A stretch of 64,000 nt of DNA from Bacillus cereus ATCC 14579 (GTDB taxonomy: Bacteria > Bacillota > Bacilli > Bacillales > Bacillaceae_G), in assembly GCF_000007825.1 (NCBI RefSeq), contig NC_004722.1, forward strand, positions 1,342,501 through 1,406,500, written 5' to 3'. Under the pieces are notes generated by a model. The model worked only from the letters and a program-made list of their open reading frames with translations, ran no database searches and had not been told where the DNA came from. Both the position numbers and the translations under genes were made by a program. Shown piece after piece: positions 15,222-24,480 of this stretch (the stretch's first letter is position 1; every line of letters begins with the position of its first letter).

Positions 15222-15308
15222 AATTCTCACCTCCCTACCATCTAATTGCTAGTATGCTCAAGTTCACTGCATATATTTATGAAAAGACGGTAGGAAGTAA
15301 ATCTTTGT

Positions 15309-15551
15309 TTAGTCGTTATATACGCCAGTAAGCATTTGACTAACGAATTGATCGTTTAATAATGTATCTTGTGCTGAAGAAGTATTTGAATGGATGTCGA
15401 TTGAAGCAATAAAATGATTATGTTCTTGCGTATTTGGTTCTACCTCTACGTAATTATCGAATTTACAAAAACCTTTCGTATCCATTAGATCAAATAATTG
15501 CAGCATTTCTACTACCTCTTGTCTCGTTCCTTTAATTTGTACACACGCCAT
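15309..15551 (-). CDS. Small hypothetical protein (possibly DUF3970)
   Basis: An 80-residue soluble protein, MACVQIKGTRQEVVEMLQLF onward, whose N-terminal beta-alpha pattern (VQIKGTRQEV) is like the DUF3970 family; the assignment is tentative. GGAGGAAAT precedes the ATG at 15551. It lies 87 bp upstream of the UPF0180 gene on the same strand. Confidence 0.6.
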   Translation of the reverse strand: MACVQIKGTRQEVVEMLQLFDLMDTKGFCKFDNYVEVEPNTQEHNHFIASIDIHSNTSSAQDTLLNDQFVSQMLTGVYND

Positions 15552-15813
15552 ATTTATTTCCTCCTTCATTTTGACAAATTGTTTTTTAAAAATAGGATTA
15601 TGATTACGAAATGAAAAATATGAATGTTATTTTTAGACAGCGCTATTTTTGTTATTTTCCCCCTTTTTCAGCAAAAGTCGTTATATATTTCCGGATTTAT
15701 AAAATCGGACGTCCGTTTATTGAATACAATAGATTCGTATCAATTGATGAAAATCCTTCTTTTAAACAAATATTTTTTTAGTGGAAATTGGCGAAAAAAA
15801 TTTTTTGACTTTT

Positions 15814-15827
15814 TGTAAACGTTAACA
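15814..15827. promoter_or_regulatory. CcpA catabolite-responsive element (cre)
   Basis: TGTAAACGTTAACA matches every defined position of the consensus TGWAANCGNTNWCA. It is located about 140 bp before ilvE, as the activating cre of the B. subtilis ilv-leu operon is upstream of its promoter. Confidence 0.75.
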
Positions 15828-15877
15828 ATGTTGTTAAATCAGTATAAGTAAAGAAGTACGTATGATTAAAAATTATA

Positions 15878-15892
15878 AATTTTCTAAAAATT
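15878..15892. promoter_or_regulatory. CodY box
   Basis: AATTTTCTAAAAATT matches AATTTTCWGAAAATT at 14 of 15 positions. CodY binds with branched-chain amino acids and GTP and is the principal repressor of ilv-leu operons in Bacillus. Confidence 0.75.
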
Positions 15893-15965
15893 CACTTGAT
15901 TTATTTAGAAAGGAGAGTAAACTAGGAAACAATAAAAAATTCATAGAACATAGGAGGCGCTTCTA

Positions 15966-16862
15966 GTGAATGAGCAATGGATTTTCTTAAATGGAGAATT
16001 TGTTCCAAAAGATGAGGCAAAAGTTTCAGTATATGATCATGGCTATTTATATGGCGATGGAGTGTTTGAAGGAATTAGAGTTTATAGCGGTAATGTTTTC
16101 CGTTTGAGAGAGCATCTTGTCCGGTTGTATGAATCAGCAAAATCAATCCTTTTAGAAATTCCATATTCATTAGATGAAGTAACAAATATTGTTGTTGAGA
16201 CGATTCGACAAAATAAATTATCTAATGGATACATTCGCCTTGTTGTATCAAGAGGAGCAGGAAATCTTGGATTGGATCCCGATTCATGTAAGAAGCCGAA
16301 TGTAGTAGTAATTGCAGAACAATTATCTTTATTCCCACAAGAATATTATGAGAAAGGGATTCCAGTTGTAACAGTTGCAACGCGCCGAAATCGTCCCGAT
16401 GTTTTATCCCCTCAAGTAAAATCTTTAAATTACTTAAACAATATTTTAGTTCGTATTGAAGCGAAATTAGCTGGAGTACAAGAAGCGCTTATGTTAAATG
16501 ATCAAGGATATGTAGCTGAAGGATCAGGAGATAACGTGTTTATTGTTAAAGGAAATAAATTAATTACACCACCAAGTTCTGCTGGAGCGTTAGAAGGTAT
16601 TACACGAAACGCCATTTTAGAAATCGGCGAAAAACTTGGGTATGACGTAAGAGAAGAGTTATTTACAAGACATGATGTATATGTAGCTGATGAAGTGTTT
16701 TTAACAGGAACAGCTGCTGAAGTGATTGCTGTTACGACAGTAGATGGTAGAACGATTGGCTTAGGGCAAACAGGTCCACATACGAACCGTTTATTAGAAG
16801 AGTTTCGTAAGTTAGTTGTAGAAGATGGAGAGAAAATTTACGAAGAAAATAAAGTTGGATAA
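15966..16862 (+). CDS. ilvE: Branched-chain amino acid aminotransferase
   Basis: A 298-residue fold-type IV PLP enzyme catalysing the last step of Ile, Leu and Val synthesis (2-oxo acid plus glutamate). Visible are the DGVFEGIRVY motif (31-40), the PLP Schiff-base Lys K152 in SPQVKSLNYLNN, and ALMLNDQGYVAEGSGDNVFIV of the class signature. The start is GTG at 15966, 8 bases after AGGAGG. It is separated from ilvB by a T-box leader, so its expression is controlled by the upstream cre/CodY region but not by the attenuator. Confidence 0.93.
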   Translation: MNEQWIFLNGEFVPKDEAKVSVYDHGYLYGDGVFEGIRVYSGNVFRLREHLVRLYESAKSILLEIPYSLDEVTNIVVETIRQNKLSNGYIRLVVSRGAGNLGLDPDSCKKPNVVVIAEQLSLFPQEYYEKGIPVVTVATRRNRPDVLSPQVKSLNYLNNILVRIEAKLAGVQEALMLNDQGYVAEGSGDNVFIVKGNKLITPPSSAGALEGITRNAILEIGEKLGYDVREELFTRHDVYVADEVFLTGTAAEVIAVTTVDGRTIGLGQTGPHTNRLLEEFRKLVVEDGEKIYEENKVG

Positions 16863-16879
16863 CAACTTTTTTAACATAA

Positions 16880-17150
16880 GAAAGCGTTGATAGGGAGGAG
16901 TAGTTGATTGTGAAGCCTCACAGAGAGTCGGTGGTTGCTGAAAACCGATGGTTCACGTCGACGAACATCGCCCTTGAGTGCTAAGCTAAAGCATTTGTCT
17001 AGGCTTAGACGGTAGCTCCGTTATTAGCTAGATCCATTTATGGATCACTGAGGCAAGAGTATTCTTGCAAAGAAGGGTGGTACCGCGAAATCTTTCGTCC
17101 CTTCAGCACATAGCTGGAGTGTGGACGTAGGATTTTTTTATTGTATAAAA
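16880..17150 (+). ncRNA. T-box leader RNA, Ile-type specifier, upstream of ilvB
   Basis: T-box elements in order: AGAGAG with the distal loop GTCGGTGGTTGCTGAAAACC, a specifier region CGAAC-ATC-GCCCTTGAG (ATC at 16967-16969, codon for Ile), and the T-box core GAAGGGTGGTACCGCGAAA that binds uncharged tRNA acceptor ends. A competing terminator, CGTCC...GGACG with an inner TCAGC/GCTGGA stem and TTTTTTT, ends near 17148. ATC is followed by G, fitting the rule that a purine follows the specifier. Uncharged tRNA-Ile should raise expression of ilvB and downstream genes. Confidence 0.9.
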
Positions 17151-17177
17151 GGTTGAAAAAGGGGGCTTATAAGAACA

Positions 17178-18879
17178 ATGTCTTCAAAAACGGAAGAGAA
17201 ACTGGAAACTGGTGCACAGCTATTGTTAGAAGCGCTAGAAAAGGAAGGCGTAGAAGTGATTTTCGGTTATCCGGGTGGTGCCGTTTTACCTCTCTATGAT
17301 GCATTGTATGATTGTGAAATTCCGCATATTTTAACAAGGCATGAGCAAGGGGCAATTCACGCTGCTGAAGGGTATGCCAGAATTACAGGGAATCCAGGGG
17401 TTGTAATTGCAACGAGTGGACCAGGTGCTACAAATGTAATTACGGGTCTAGCTGATGCGATGATTGATTCATTGCCACTTGTAGTATTTACAGGCCAAGT
17501 AGCAACAACGTTAATTGGGAGCGATGCTTTTCAAGAGGCAGATATTATGGGAACTTACGATGCCAGTGACAAAACATAACTATCAAGTGCGAAAGGCCTC
17601 AGATTTACCTCGAATTATTAAAGAAGCATTTCATATTGCTAAAACAGGAAGACCAGGACCAGTCGTTATTGACCTTCCGAAAGATATGGTAGTCGAGAAA
17701 GGTGAGCGATGTAGCAATGTACAAATGGATTTACCAGGATATAACCCTAATTATGAACCGAATCTACTTCAAATAAACAAATTACTCAAAGTAATTGAAA
17801 CCGCAAAAAAACCGTTAATTTTAGCTGGAGCGGGTATATTGCATGCGAAAGCTTCGAAAGAATTGACAAGTTTTGCTCGTAAATATGAAATCCCTGTTGT
17901 GCATACATTACTTGGACTTGGTGGTTTTCCACCAGATGATGAACTATTTCTAGGGATGGGGGGAATGCACGGTTCTTATACAGCCAATATGGCATTATAT
18001 GAATGCGACTTACTCATTAATATAGGCGCGAGATTTGATGATCGTCTTACTGGAAATTTAGCTTTTTTTGCTAAAGGGGCGACTGTTGCACATATCGATA
18101 TTGATCCAGCAGAAATCGGGAAAAATGTGCCAACAGAGATTCCTATTGTTGCAAGTGCTAAGCAGGCGTTAGAAGTATTGCTTCAATCAGAAGGAAAGAA
18201 AGAAAATCATCATGAATGGCTCTTTTTATTAAAGAATAGAAAAGAAAAATATCCATTCTCTTATAAAAGAAATTCTGAAAGTATTAAACCTCAATATGCG
18301 ATTGATATGCTATATGAAATTACGAAGGGAGAAGCGATTGTAACAACAGACGTTGGGCAACACCAAATGTGGGCAGCGCAATATTATCCTCTGAAAAATC
18401 CAGATAAATGGGTAACTTCTGGTGGATTAGGAACGATGGGGTTCGGATTTCCAGCAGCAATCGGTGCGCAAATTGCAAAGCCTGAAGAATTAGTTATTGC
18501 AATTGTTGGTGATGCTGGGTTTCAAATGACTCTGCAAGAATTAAGTGTATTAAAAGAACACGCTTTACCCGTTAAAGTATTTATTTTAAATAATGAAGCT
18601 TTAGGAATGGTAAGACAATGGCAAGATGAATTTTACAATCAAAGATATTCACATTCTTTATTACCATGCCAACCAGATTTCGTCGCTCTTGCAAATGCAT
18701 ATGGCATAAAAGGTGTTCGTATTGACGATCCACTTCTTGCAAAGAAGCAAATCCAGCATGCGATCGAATTACAAGAGCCAGTTGTAATTGATTGTCGTGT
18801 ACTTCAATCAGAGAAGGTTATGCCGATGGTTGCGCCAGGAAAAGGTGTTCACCAAATGGAGGGAGTGGAAAAAGGGTGA
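17178..18879 (+). pseudogene. ilvB: Acetolactate synthase large subunit, frameshifted
   Basis: Residues 1-126 of a ThDP-dependent acetolactate synthase (including the catalytic Glu in TRHEQGAIHAAEGYAR and the GPGATN motif) run to GSDAFQEADIMG, then shift to TYDASDKT and stop at 17579. The +1 frame continues with TMPVTKHNYQVRKASDLPRI and the complete remainder, including the ThDP motif GDAGFQM...NN and GLGTMGFGFPAAIG, to TGA at 18879. GGAACTTACGATG in place of GGAATTACGATG shows one extra base at about 17554. Removing it restores a normal ~566-residue protein. The enzyme forms acetolactate and acetohydroxybutyrate for Val/Leu/Ile. The gene product is broken unless frameshifting or a sequencing error is involved. 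Confidence 0.88.
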
Positions 18880-19385
18880 AGAGAATTGTTACAGCGACAG
18901 TTCGAAATCAAAGTGGTGTGTTAAACCGAATTACAGGGGTTATGACACGAAGACATTTTAATATTGAAAGTATTTCAGTAGGTCATACAGAATCATCAGA
19001 TATATCGCGAATGACGATTGTTGTACACGTTGAAAGTGAACAGCAAGTGGAGCAGTTAATTAAACAACTGCATAAGCAAATTGATGTTCTGAAAGTATCA
19101 GATATTACAGAAGAAGCGATGATTGCTAGAGAGCTTGCTCTTATTAAAGTAGCAACTTCTGTAGCGAGGGCAGAATTATATAGTTTAATTGAACCGTTTC
19201 GAGCCGCTGTAATAGATGTTGGGAAGGATTCCATAGTTGTGCAAGTAACAGGTACGCAAGATAAAGTAGAAGCGTTAATTGAATTACTTCGTCCATACGG
19301 TTTGAAAGAAATTGCTAGAACAGGTGTAACAGCATTTACACGTAGTATGAAAAAACAAGATAAGCAAGTTATGTTAATTCAATAA
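18876..19385 (+). CDS. ilvN: Acetolactate synthase regulatory subunit
   Basis: A 169-residue small subunit that binds valine and activates the large subunit. The N-terminal ACT domain (about 2-77) has ATVRNQSGVLNRITGVMTRR and FNIESISVG, followed by the C-terminal regulatory domain (REL to GVTAFTRS). The start is GTG at 18876, within GTGA overlapping the ilvB stop by 4 bases, so translation is coupled to ilvB. The frameshift in ilvB could therefore reduce its translation, although the second part of ilvB may still be translated from internal starts. Confidence 0.92.
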   Translation: MKRIVTATVRNQSGVLNRITGVMTRRHFNIESISVGHTESSDISRMTIVVHVESEQQVEQLIKQLHKQIDVLKVSDITEEAMIARELALIKVATSVARAELYSLIEPFRAAVIDVGKDSIVVQVTGTQDKVEALIELLRPYGLKEIARTGVTAFTRSMKKQDKQVMLIQ

Positions 19386-19411
19386 TCATTTAAATATAGG
19401 GGGAAATGAAA

Positions 19412-20422
19412 ATGGCAAAAGTTTATTATGAGAAAGATGTAACAGTAAATGTATTAAAGGAAAAGAAAGTAGCAATCATCGGATATGGCTCGCAAGGTCA
19501 TGCGCATGCGCAAAATTTACGCGATAACGGATTTGATGTAGTAGTAGGTTTAAGAAAAGGTAAGTCTTGGGATAAAGCGAATGAAGATGGGTTTTCTGTA
19601 TATACAGTAGCAGAAGCTGCGGAAAAAGCTGATGTAGTAATGATTCTATTGCCTGATGAATTACAACCAGAAGTATATGAAGCTGAAATTGCACCAAATT
19701 TACAGGCTGGAAACTCTCTCGTGTTCGCACATGGATTTAATGTTCACTTTGATCAAGTAAAACCACCAGCTAATGTAGATGTATTTCTAGTAGCGCCAAA
19801 AGGACCAGGGCATCTCGTACGCCGTACGTTCGCCGAGGGCGGGGCTGTTCCTGCATTATTTGCAGTATATCAAGATGCAACAGGAGTTGCGACTGAAAAA
19901 GCACTTTCTTATGCTGACGGAATTGGAGCAACGAGAGCTGGTGTACTAGAAACGACGTTTAAAGAAGAAACAGAAACAGATTTGTTTGGAGAGCAAGCTG
20001 TACTTTGCGGCGGAGTGACTGCACTTGTAAAAGCAGGGTTTGAAACGTTAGTTGATGCGGGATATCAGCCTGAACTTGCATATTTTGAATGTTTACATGA
20101 ATTGAAGCTAATCGTTGACCTTATGTACGAAGGTGGACTTGAAAATATGAGATATTCAGTTTCAGATACAGCGCAGTGGGGAGATTTCGTATCAGGACCA
20201 CGCGTTGTGACTGAAGATACGAAGAAAGCGATGGGGGCAGTATTAGCAGAAATTCAAGATGGTACATTTGCAAGAGGGTGGATTGCAGAACATAAAGCAG
20301 GAAGACCAAATTTCCATGCGACAAATGAGAAAGAGAATAAACATGAAATCGAAGTAGTTGGACGTAAATTACGTGAAATGATGCCTTTCGTACAGCCGCG
20401 AGTAAAGGTAGGGGTTAAATAA
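19412..20422 (+). CDS. ilvC: Ketol-acid reductoisomerase
   Basis: A 336-residue class I NADPH-dependent, Mg-dependent enzyme converting acetolactate to dihydroxy-isovalerate (and the Ile equivalent). The NADP motif GYGSQGHAHAQNLRD is near residues 24-38, the metal ligands are in ETDLFGEQAVLCGG (about 187-200), and YFECLHELKLIVDL lies nearby. The ATG at 19412 is preferred to that at 19406, because GGGGG lies 8 bases before it and only 2 before the earlier one. It is 27 bp after ilvN. Confidence 0.95.
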   Translation: MAKVYYEKDVTVNVLKEKKVAIIGYGSQGHAHAQNLRDNGFDVVVGLRKGKSWDKANEDGFSVYTVAEAAEKADVVMILLPDELQPEVYEAEIAPNLQAGNSLVFAHGFNVHFDQVKPPANVDVFLVAPKGPGHLVRRTFAEGGAVPALFAVYQDATGVATEKALSYADGIGATRAGVLETTFKEETETDLFGEQAVLCGGVTALVKAGFETLVDAGYQPELAYFECLHELKLIVDLMYEGGLENMRYSVSDTAQWGDFVSGPRVVTEDTKKAMGAVLAEIQDGTFARGWIAEHKAGRPNFHATNEKENKHEIEVVGRKLREMMPFVQPRVKVGVK

Positions 20423-20423
20423 T

Positions 20424-21944
20424 ATGAAGCAGGTTTTGTTCATGGATACAACGCTTCGTGATGGCGAACAATCACCAGGAGTAAATTTAAATGAACAAGA
20501 GAAATTACAAATTGCTAGGCAATTAGAGAGGCTTGGTATTCATGTAATGGAAGCTGGATTCGCGGCAGCTTCCGAAGGCGACTTCCAATCGGTAAAACGT
20601 ATTGCGAATACAATTCAAAATGCTACGGTTATGAGTTTAGCTAGAGCGAAAGAAAGTGACATTCGAAGAGCATATGAAGCTGTGAAAGGCGCTGTATCTC
20701 CTCGTCTACACGTATTTCTAGCTACGAGTGATATTCATATGAAATATAAACTTTGTATGTCAAAAGAAGATGTGTTAAATAGTATTCATCGCTCGGTTAC
20801 GCTCGGAAAATCATTATTTCCGACAGTACAATTTTCTGCAGAAGATGCGACAAGAACATCGAGAGCATTTTTAGCTGAAGCAGTAGAAATTGCGATTCGA
20901 GCAGGAGCGAATGTAATTAATATTCCGGATACAGTTGGATATACAAATCCGGAAGAGTATTATTCTCTTTTTGAATACTTACAAGAATCCGTTCCATCAT
21001 ATGAAAAAGCGATTTTTTCTTGTCATTGTCACGATGATCTTGGTATGGCAGTAGCAAATTCGTTAGCTGCGGTTGAAGGGGGAGCATTGCAAGTAGAAGG
21101 AACGATTAATGGCATTGGAGAAAGAGCAGGGAATGCAGCGTTAGAAGAAGTTGCGGTAGCTCTTCATATTAGAAAAGATTTTTATAAAGCAGAGCCTTCG
21201 ATGACTTTAAAAGAAATTAAGGCGACGAGTATATTAGTAAGCAGGTTAACGGGTATGGTTGTACCGAAAAATAAAGCAATCGTTGGAGCGAATGCATTTG
21301 CTCATGAATCGGGCATCCACCAAGACGGGGTTTTAAAAGAAGTAACAACTTATGAAATTATCGAACCAGCGCTTATAGGAGAATCCCAAAATCTCTTTGT
21401 ACTTGGGAAACACTCTGGCCGTCATGCGTTTACGGAAAAAATGAAAGAGCTTGGTTATGAATTTACAAATGAAGAGCGAGATGCGGCATTCGAAGCATTT
21501 AAAAAATTGGCTGATCGTAAAAAGGAAATTACTGAAGAAGATTTACGCGCACTTATGCTTGGTGAAGCAGCATTTGCAGCTCAGCAATATAACATTACGC
21601 AATTACAAGTGCATTTCGTATCAAATAGTACACAATGCGCAACAGTTGTGTTGAAGGATGAGGAAGGAAATGTATATGAAGATGCAGCCACTGGTTCTGG
21701 TAGTATTGAAGCGATATACAATGCGATTCAAAGAATTTTAGGATTAGAATGTGAATTGGCAGATTATCGCATACAATCTATTACACAAGGTCAAGATGCA
21801 CTTGCTCACGTTCATGTTGAATTAAAAGAAGGTAGTCACCAAATATCAGGTTTCGGAGTTGCGCAAGACGTATTGGAAGCGTCGGCGAGAGCTTATGTCC
21901 ATGCAGCAGGGAAATTAAAATCTCTTATAGCGCTTGTGAAATAA
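20424..21944 (+). CDS. leuA: 2-isopropylmalate synthase
   Basis: A 506-residue enzyme of the DRE-TIM metallolyase family, committing 2-oxoisovalerate plus acetyl-CoA to leucine. The signature DTTLRDGEQSPGVNL (about 8-22) holds the catalytic Arg and metal Asp, HCHDDLGMAVAN (about 202-213) the metal His pair, and GNAALEEV lies further on. The C-terminal ~120 residues are the LeuA regulatory dimer domain that binds leucine. It starts directly after ilvC with weak spacing to GTAGGGG. Feedback by leucine is known for the family. Confidence 0.95.
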   Translation: MKQVLFMDTTLRDGEQSPGVNLNEQEKLQIARQLERLGIHVMEAGFAAASEGDFQSVKRIANTIQNATVMSLARAKESDIRRAYEAVKGAVSPRLHVFLATSDIHMKYKLCMSKEDVLNSIHRSVTLGKSLFPTVQFSAEDATRTSRAFLAEAVEIAIRAGANVINIPDTVGYTNPEEYYSLFEYLQESVPSYEKAIFSCHCHDDLGMAVANSLAAVEGGALQVEGTINGIGERAGNAALEEVAVALHIRKDFYKAEPSMTLKEIKATSILVSRLTGMVVPKNKAIVGANAFAHESGIHQDGVLKEVTTYEIIEPALIGESQNLFVLGKHSGRHAFTEKMKELGYEFTNEERDAAFEAFKKLADRKKEITEEDLRALMLGEAAFAAQQYNITQLQVHFVSNSTQCATVVLKDEEGNVYEDAATGSGSIEAIYNAIQRILGLECELADYRIQSITQGQDALAHVHVELKEGSHQISGFGVAQDVLEASARAYVHAAGKLKSLIALVK

Positions 21945-21952
21945 ATAATTGA

Positions 21953-21980
21953 TAGGTGAGAGAAGCTTTCCTCACCTATC
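21953..21980 (+). other. Intercistronic hairpin between leuA and leuB
   Basis: GATAGGTGAG-AGAAGCTTTC-CTCACCTATC is a perfect 10-bp stem with no T-run after it, so it is unlikely to terminate transcription. It could set the ratio of leuA to leuB mRNA through RNA processing or stabilisation. Confidence 0.6.
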
Positions 21981-22021
21981 AAATTAAAGTTCTGAAAATT
22001 CTGTTAAAAGGAGTGTTAAAA

Positions 22022-23086
22022 ATGGAAAAACGTATCGTTTGTTTAGCTGGTGATGGTGTCGGTCCAGAAGTAATGGAGAGTGCGAAGGAAGTATTGCATA
22101 TGGTAGAAAGGCTATATGGACATCATTTTCATTTGCAAGATGAGTACTTTGGTGGTGTTGCTATCGATTTAACTGGGCAACCATTACCACAGCGAACACT
22201 TGCCGCCTGTTTAGCGAGTGATGCGGTTTTACTTGGAGCAGTAGGTGGACCAAGGTGGGATAGTGCGAAAGAAAGGCCTGAGAAAGGATTATTAGCATTA
22301 AGAAAAGGACTCGGTGTATTTGCGAATGTTCGCCCTGTAACGGTAGAAAGTGCAACTGCACATTTATCACCATTAAAAAACGCTGATGAAATTGATTTCG
22401 TTGTCGTTCGTGAATTAACAGGCGGAATTTATTTTTCTTATCCGAAAGAGCGAACGGAAGAAGTGGCGACAGATACACTTACGTATCATCGCCATGAAAT
22501 TGAACGTATCGTTTCGTATGCTTTTCAATTAGCAAATAAGCGGAAGAAAAAAGTAACATCTATTGATAAAGCGAATGTTTTAGAGTCTAGTAAATTATGG
22601 AGAACTGTGACAGAAGAAGTAGCACTTCGCTACCCAAATGTGGAAGTAGAACACATTTTAGTAGATGCAGCAGCTATGGAATTAATTCGGAATCCAGGAA
22701 GATTTGACGTTATTGTAACGGAAAATTTATTTGGTGATATTTTAAGTGATGAGGCTTCAGTATTAGCTGGATCATTAGGAATGCTTCCATCAGCAAGTCA
22801 CGCTGAAAAGGGACCTTCATTATACGAGCCTATTCACGGATCAGCACCGGATATTGCGGGGAAAAATAAGGCGAATCCAATTGCGATGATGCGTTCTGTT
22901 GCAATGATGCTTGGGCAATCGTTCGGATTAACGAGAGAAGGATATGCAATTGAAGAAGCAGTTTCTGCAGTCCTTAAATCAGGGAAATGTACAGCAGATA
23001 TCGGGGGGACTGAAACGACAACTTCATTTACAAAGGCAGTTATTCAAGAAATGGAAGAGCAAGCGTTAGTAGGGAGAGGGAGATAA
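22022..23086 (+). CDS. leuB: 3-isopropylmalate dehydrogenase
   Basis: A 354-residue NAD-dependent, Mg-dependent beta-hydroxyacid decarboxylating dehydrogenase of the leucine branch. GDGVGPEVM (about 10-18), the RPVTVES region, ELTGGIYFSYPKER, the catalytic Lys/Asp zone TENLFGDILSDEAS and PIHGSAPDIAGKNKANP (nucleotide loop) are all present. The start is ATG at 22022 with AAAAGGAG upstream. Its stop TAA overlaps the leuC ATG by one base (TAATG). Confidence 0.95.
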   Translation: MEKRIVCLAGDGVGPEVMESAKEVLHMVERLYGHHFHLQDEYFGGVAIDLTGQPLPQRTLAACLASDAVLLGAVGGPRWDSAKERPEKGLLALRKGLGVFANVRPVTVESATAHLSPLKNADEIDFVVVRELTGGIYFSYPKERTEEVATDTLTYHRHEIERIVSYAFQLANKRKKKVTSIDKANVLESSKLWRTVTEEVALRYPNVEVEHILVDAAAMELIRNPGRFDVIVTENLFGDILSDEASVLAGSLGMLPSASHAEKGPSLYEPIHGSAPDIAGKNKANPIAMMRSVAMMLGQSFGLTREGYAIEEAVSAVLKSGKCTADIGGTETTTSFTKAVIQEMEEQALVGRGR

Positions 23087-24480
23087 TGGGAAAAAGGTTA
23101 CTAGATAAGCTTTGGGAAAGACATGTAGTTGCGACTAATGAAAATGGATTGGATTTATTATATATCGATCTACATCTTGTTCATGAAGTAACGTCACCGC
23201 AAGCCTTTGAAGGCTTGCGGCTTACAAATCGAACAGTCCGCAGACCAGATTTAACATTTGCAACGATGGATCATAATATTCCAACGAAAGATGTTTGGAA
23301 TATTACCGACCGCATTGCGAAGCAGCAACTAGATACACTTCGGCAAAACTGTAAACAATTTCAGGTGCCATTAGCGGATATCGGAGATGAAGAGCAAGGG
23401 ATCGTTCATGTAATAGGACCAGAACTTGGACTCACACAGCCAGGAAAAACGATTGTTTGTGGTGATAGTCATACAGCAACACACGGTGCTTTTGGCGCAC
23501 TAGCGTTTGGTATTGGTACGAGTGAAGTGGAACATGTATTGGCAACGCAAACGTTATGGCAACGAAAGCCGAAAGCGATGGGCATTGAGTTAAAAGGGAA
23601 GTTACCGCAAGGTGTCTATGCGAAAGATATTATTTTACACCTTCTTTCAAAGTACGGAGTAGCAGTTGGAACAGGTTACGTAATGGAATTTTATGGAGAG
23701 GCCATTCATGCTATGGATATGGAAGAGAGGATGACGCTTTGCAATATGGCAATTGAAGGGGGAGCAAAGGCTGGCATTATTGCACCAGATGAAAAAACGT
23801 TTGCTTACGTAAAAGGGCGTAAATATGCACCGAAAGACTATGAATCTATTAAGAAAAAATGGTCAGAACTTTATACAGATTTAGATGCAGTTTATGATTT
23901 ACATATTCTAGTAGATGTTACGGATTTAGCGCCGTACGTTACGTGGGGAACAAATCCTAGTATGGGTGTTCGGATCGATGAGAAATTGCCAGAAAAGCAT
24001 GATGCAAATGATGAAAGAGCGTTTTCTTATATGGGATTGAGTCCCGGACAAAGTACGTATGACATTCCAGTTCAACATGTTTTCATTGGATCTTGTACAA
24101 ATTCCAGGCTTTCTGACTTAGAAATTGCTGCATCTGTCGTGAAAGGTAAAAAAGTAAAAGAAGGTGTGCGAGCACTTGTTGTACCTGGATCTCAAAGGGT
24201 AAGAGAAGCAGCGATGCATAAAGGATTACATCGCATATTTGAAGAAGCTGGATTTGAATGGAGAGAGCCCGGATGCTCAATGTGTCTAGGTATGAATCCA
24301 GATCAAGTGCCTGAAGGAGAACATTGTGCCTCTACGTCCAATCGCAATTTTGAAGGAAGACAAGGAAAGGGAGCACGAACGCATTTAGTTAGCCCGGCAA
24401 TGGCGGCAGCGGCTGCGTTATATGGTCATTTTGTTGATATTAGAAAGGAGAGTTATGATGGAGCCATTTCGTATTCATAA
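23086..24480 (+). CDS. leuC: 3-isopropylmalate dehydratase large subunit
   Basis: A 464-residue aconitase-family subunit that isomerises 2- to 3-isopropylmalate. The 4Fe-4S ligands are the Cys in FIGSCTNSRLSDLE and the pair in CSMCLGMNPDQV; GDSHTATHGAFGALAFG and TSNRNFEGRQGKGARTHLVS are catalytic-site motifs. It is coupled to leuB by TAATG and overlaps the leuD start by 23 bases. All family residues appear present. Confidence 0.95.
   Translation: MGKRLLDKLWERHVVATNENGLDLLYIDLHLVHEVTSPQAFEGLRLTNRTVRRPDLTFATMDHNIPTKDVWNITDRIAKQQLDTLRQNCKQFQVPLADIGDEEQGIVHVIGPELGLTQPGKTIVCGDSHTATHGAFGALAFGIGTSEVEHVLATQTLWQRKPKAMGIELKGKLPQGVYAKDIILHLLSKYGVAVGTGYVMEFYGEAIHAMDMEERMTLCNMAIEGGAKAGIIAPDEKTFAYVKGRKYAPKDYESIKKKWSELYTDLDAVYDLHILVDVTDLAPYVTWGTNPSMGVRIDEKLPEKHDANDERAFSYMGLSPGQSTYDIPVQHVFIGSCTNSRLSDLEIAASVVKGKKVKEGVRALVVPGSQRVREAAMHKGLHRIFEEAGFEWREPGCSMCLGMNPDQVPEGEHCASTSNRNFEGRQGKGARTHLVSPAMAAAAALYGHFVDIRKESYDGAISYS

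Larger units (their letters stand above)
15552..15965 (+). promoter_or_regulatory. Control region of the ilv-leu operon
   Basis: About 400 bp without a credible gene; one 64-codon frame lacks a ribosome-binding site and protein-like composition. It holds a cre site (15814-15827), a CodY box (15878-15892) and the ilvE ribosome-binding site AGGAGG. CcpA and CodY both control ilv-leu of B. subtilis, so this arrangement fits a carbon and branched-chain amino acid checkpoint. An exact start point cannot be chosen. Confidence 0.6.

Noticed and set aside
15624..15818. A 64-codon forward frame before ilvE
   Set aside because: No ribosome-binding site, AT-driven composition, and it overlaps the cre region; likely chance.
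16880..17150. T-box specifier CAT (His) instead of ATC
   Set aside because: CAT would be followed by C, against the purine rule, and His does not fit ilv-leu; ATC with G fits.
19406..19411. First ATG of ilvC as the start
   Set aside because: Only two bases from the GGGGG ribosome-binding site; the second ATG has normal spacing.
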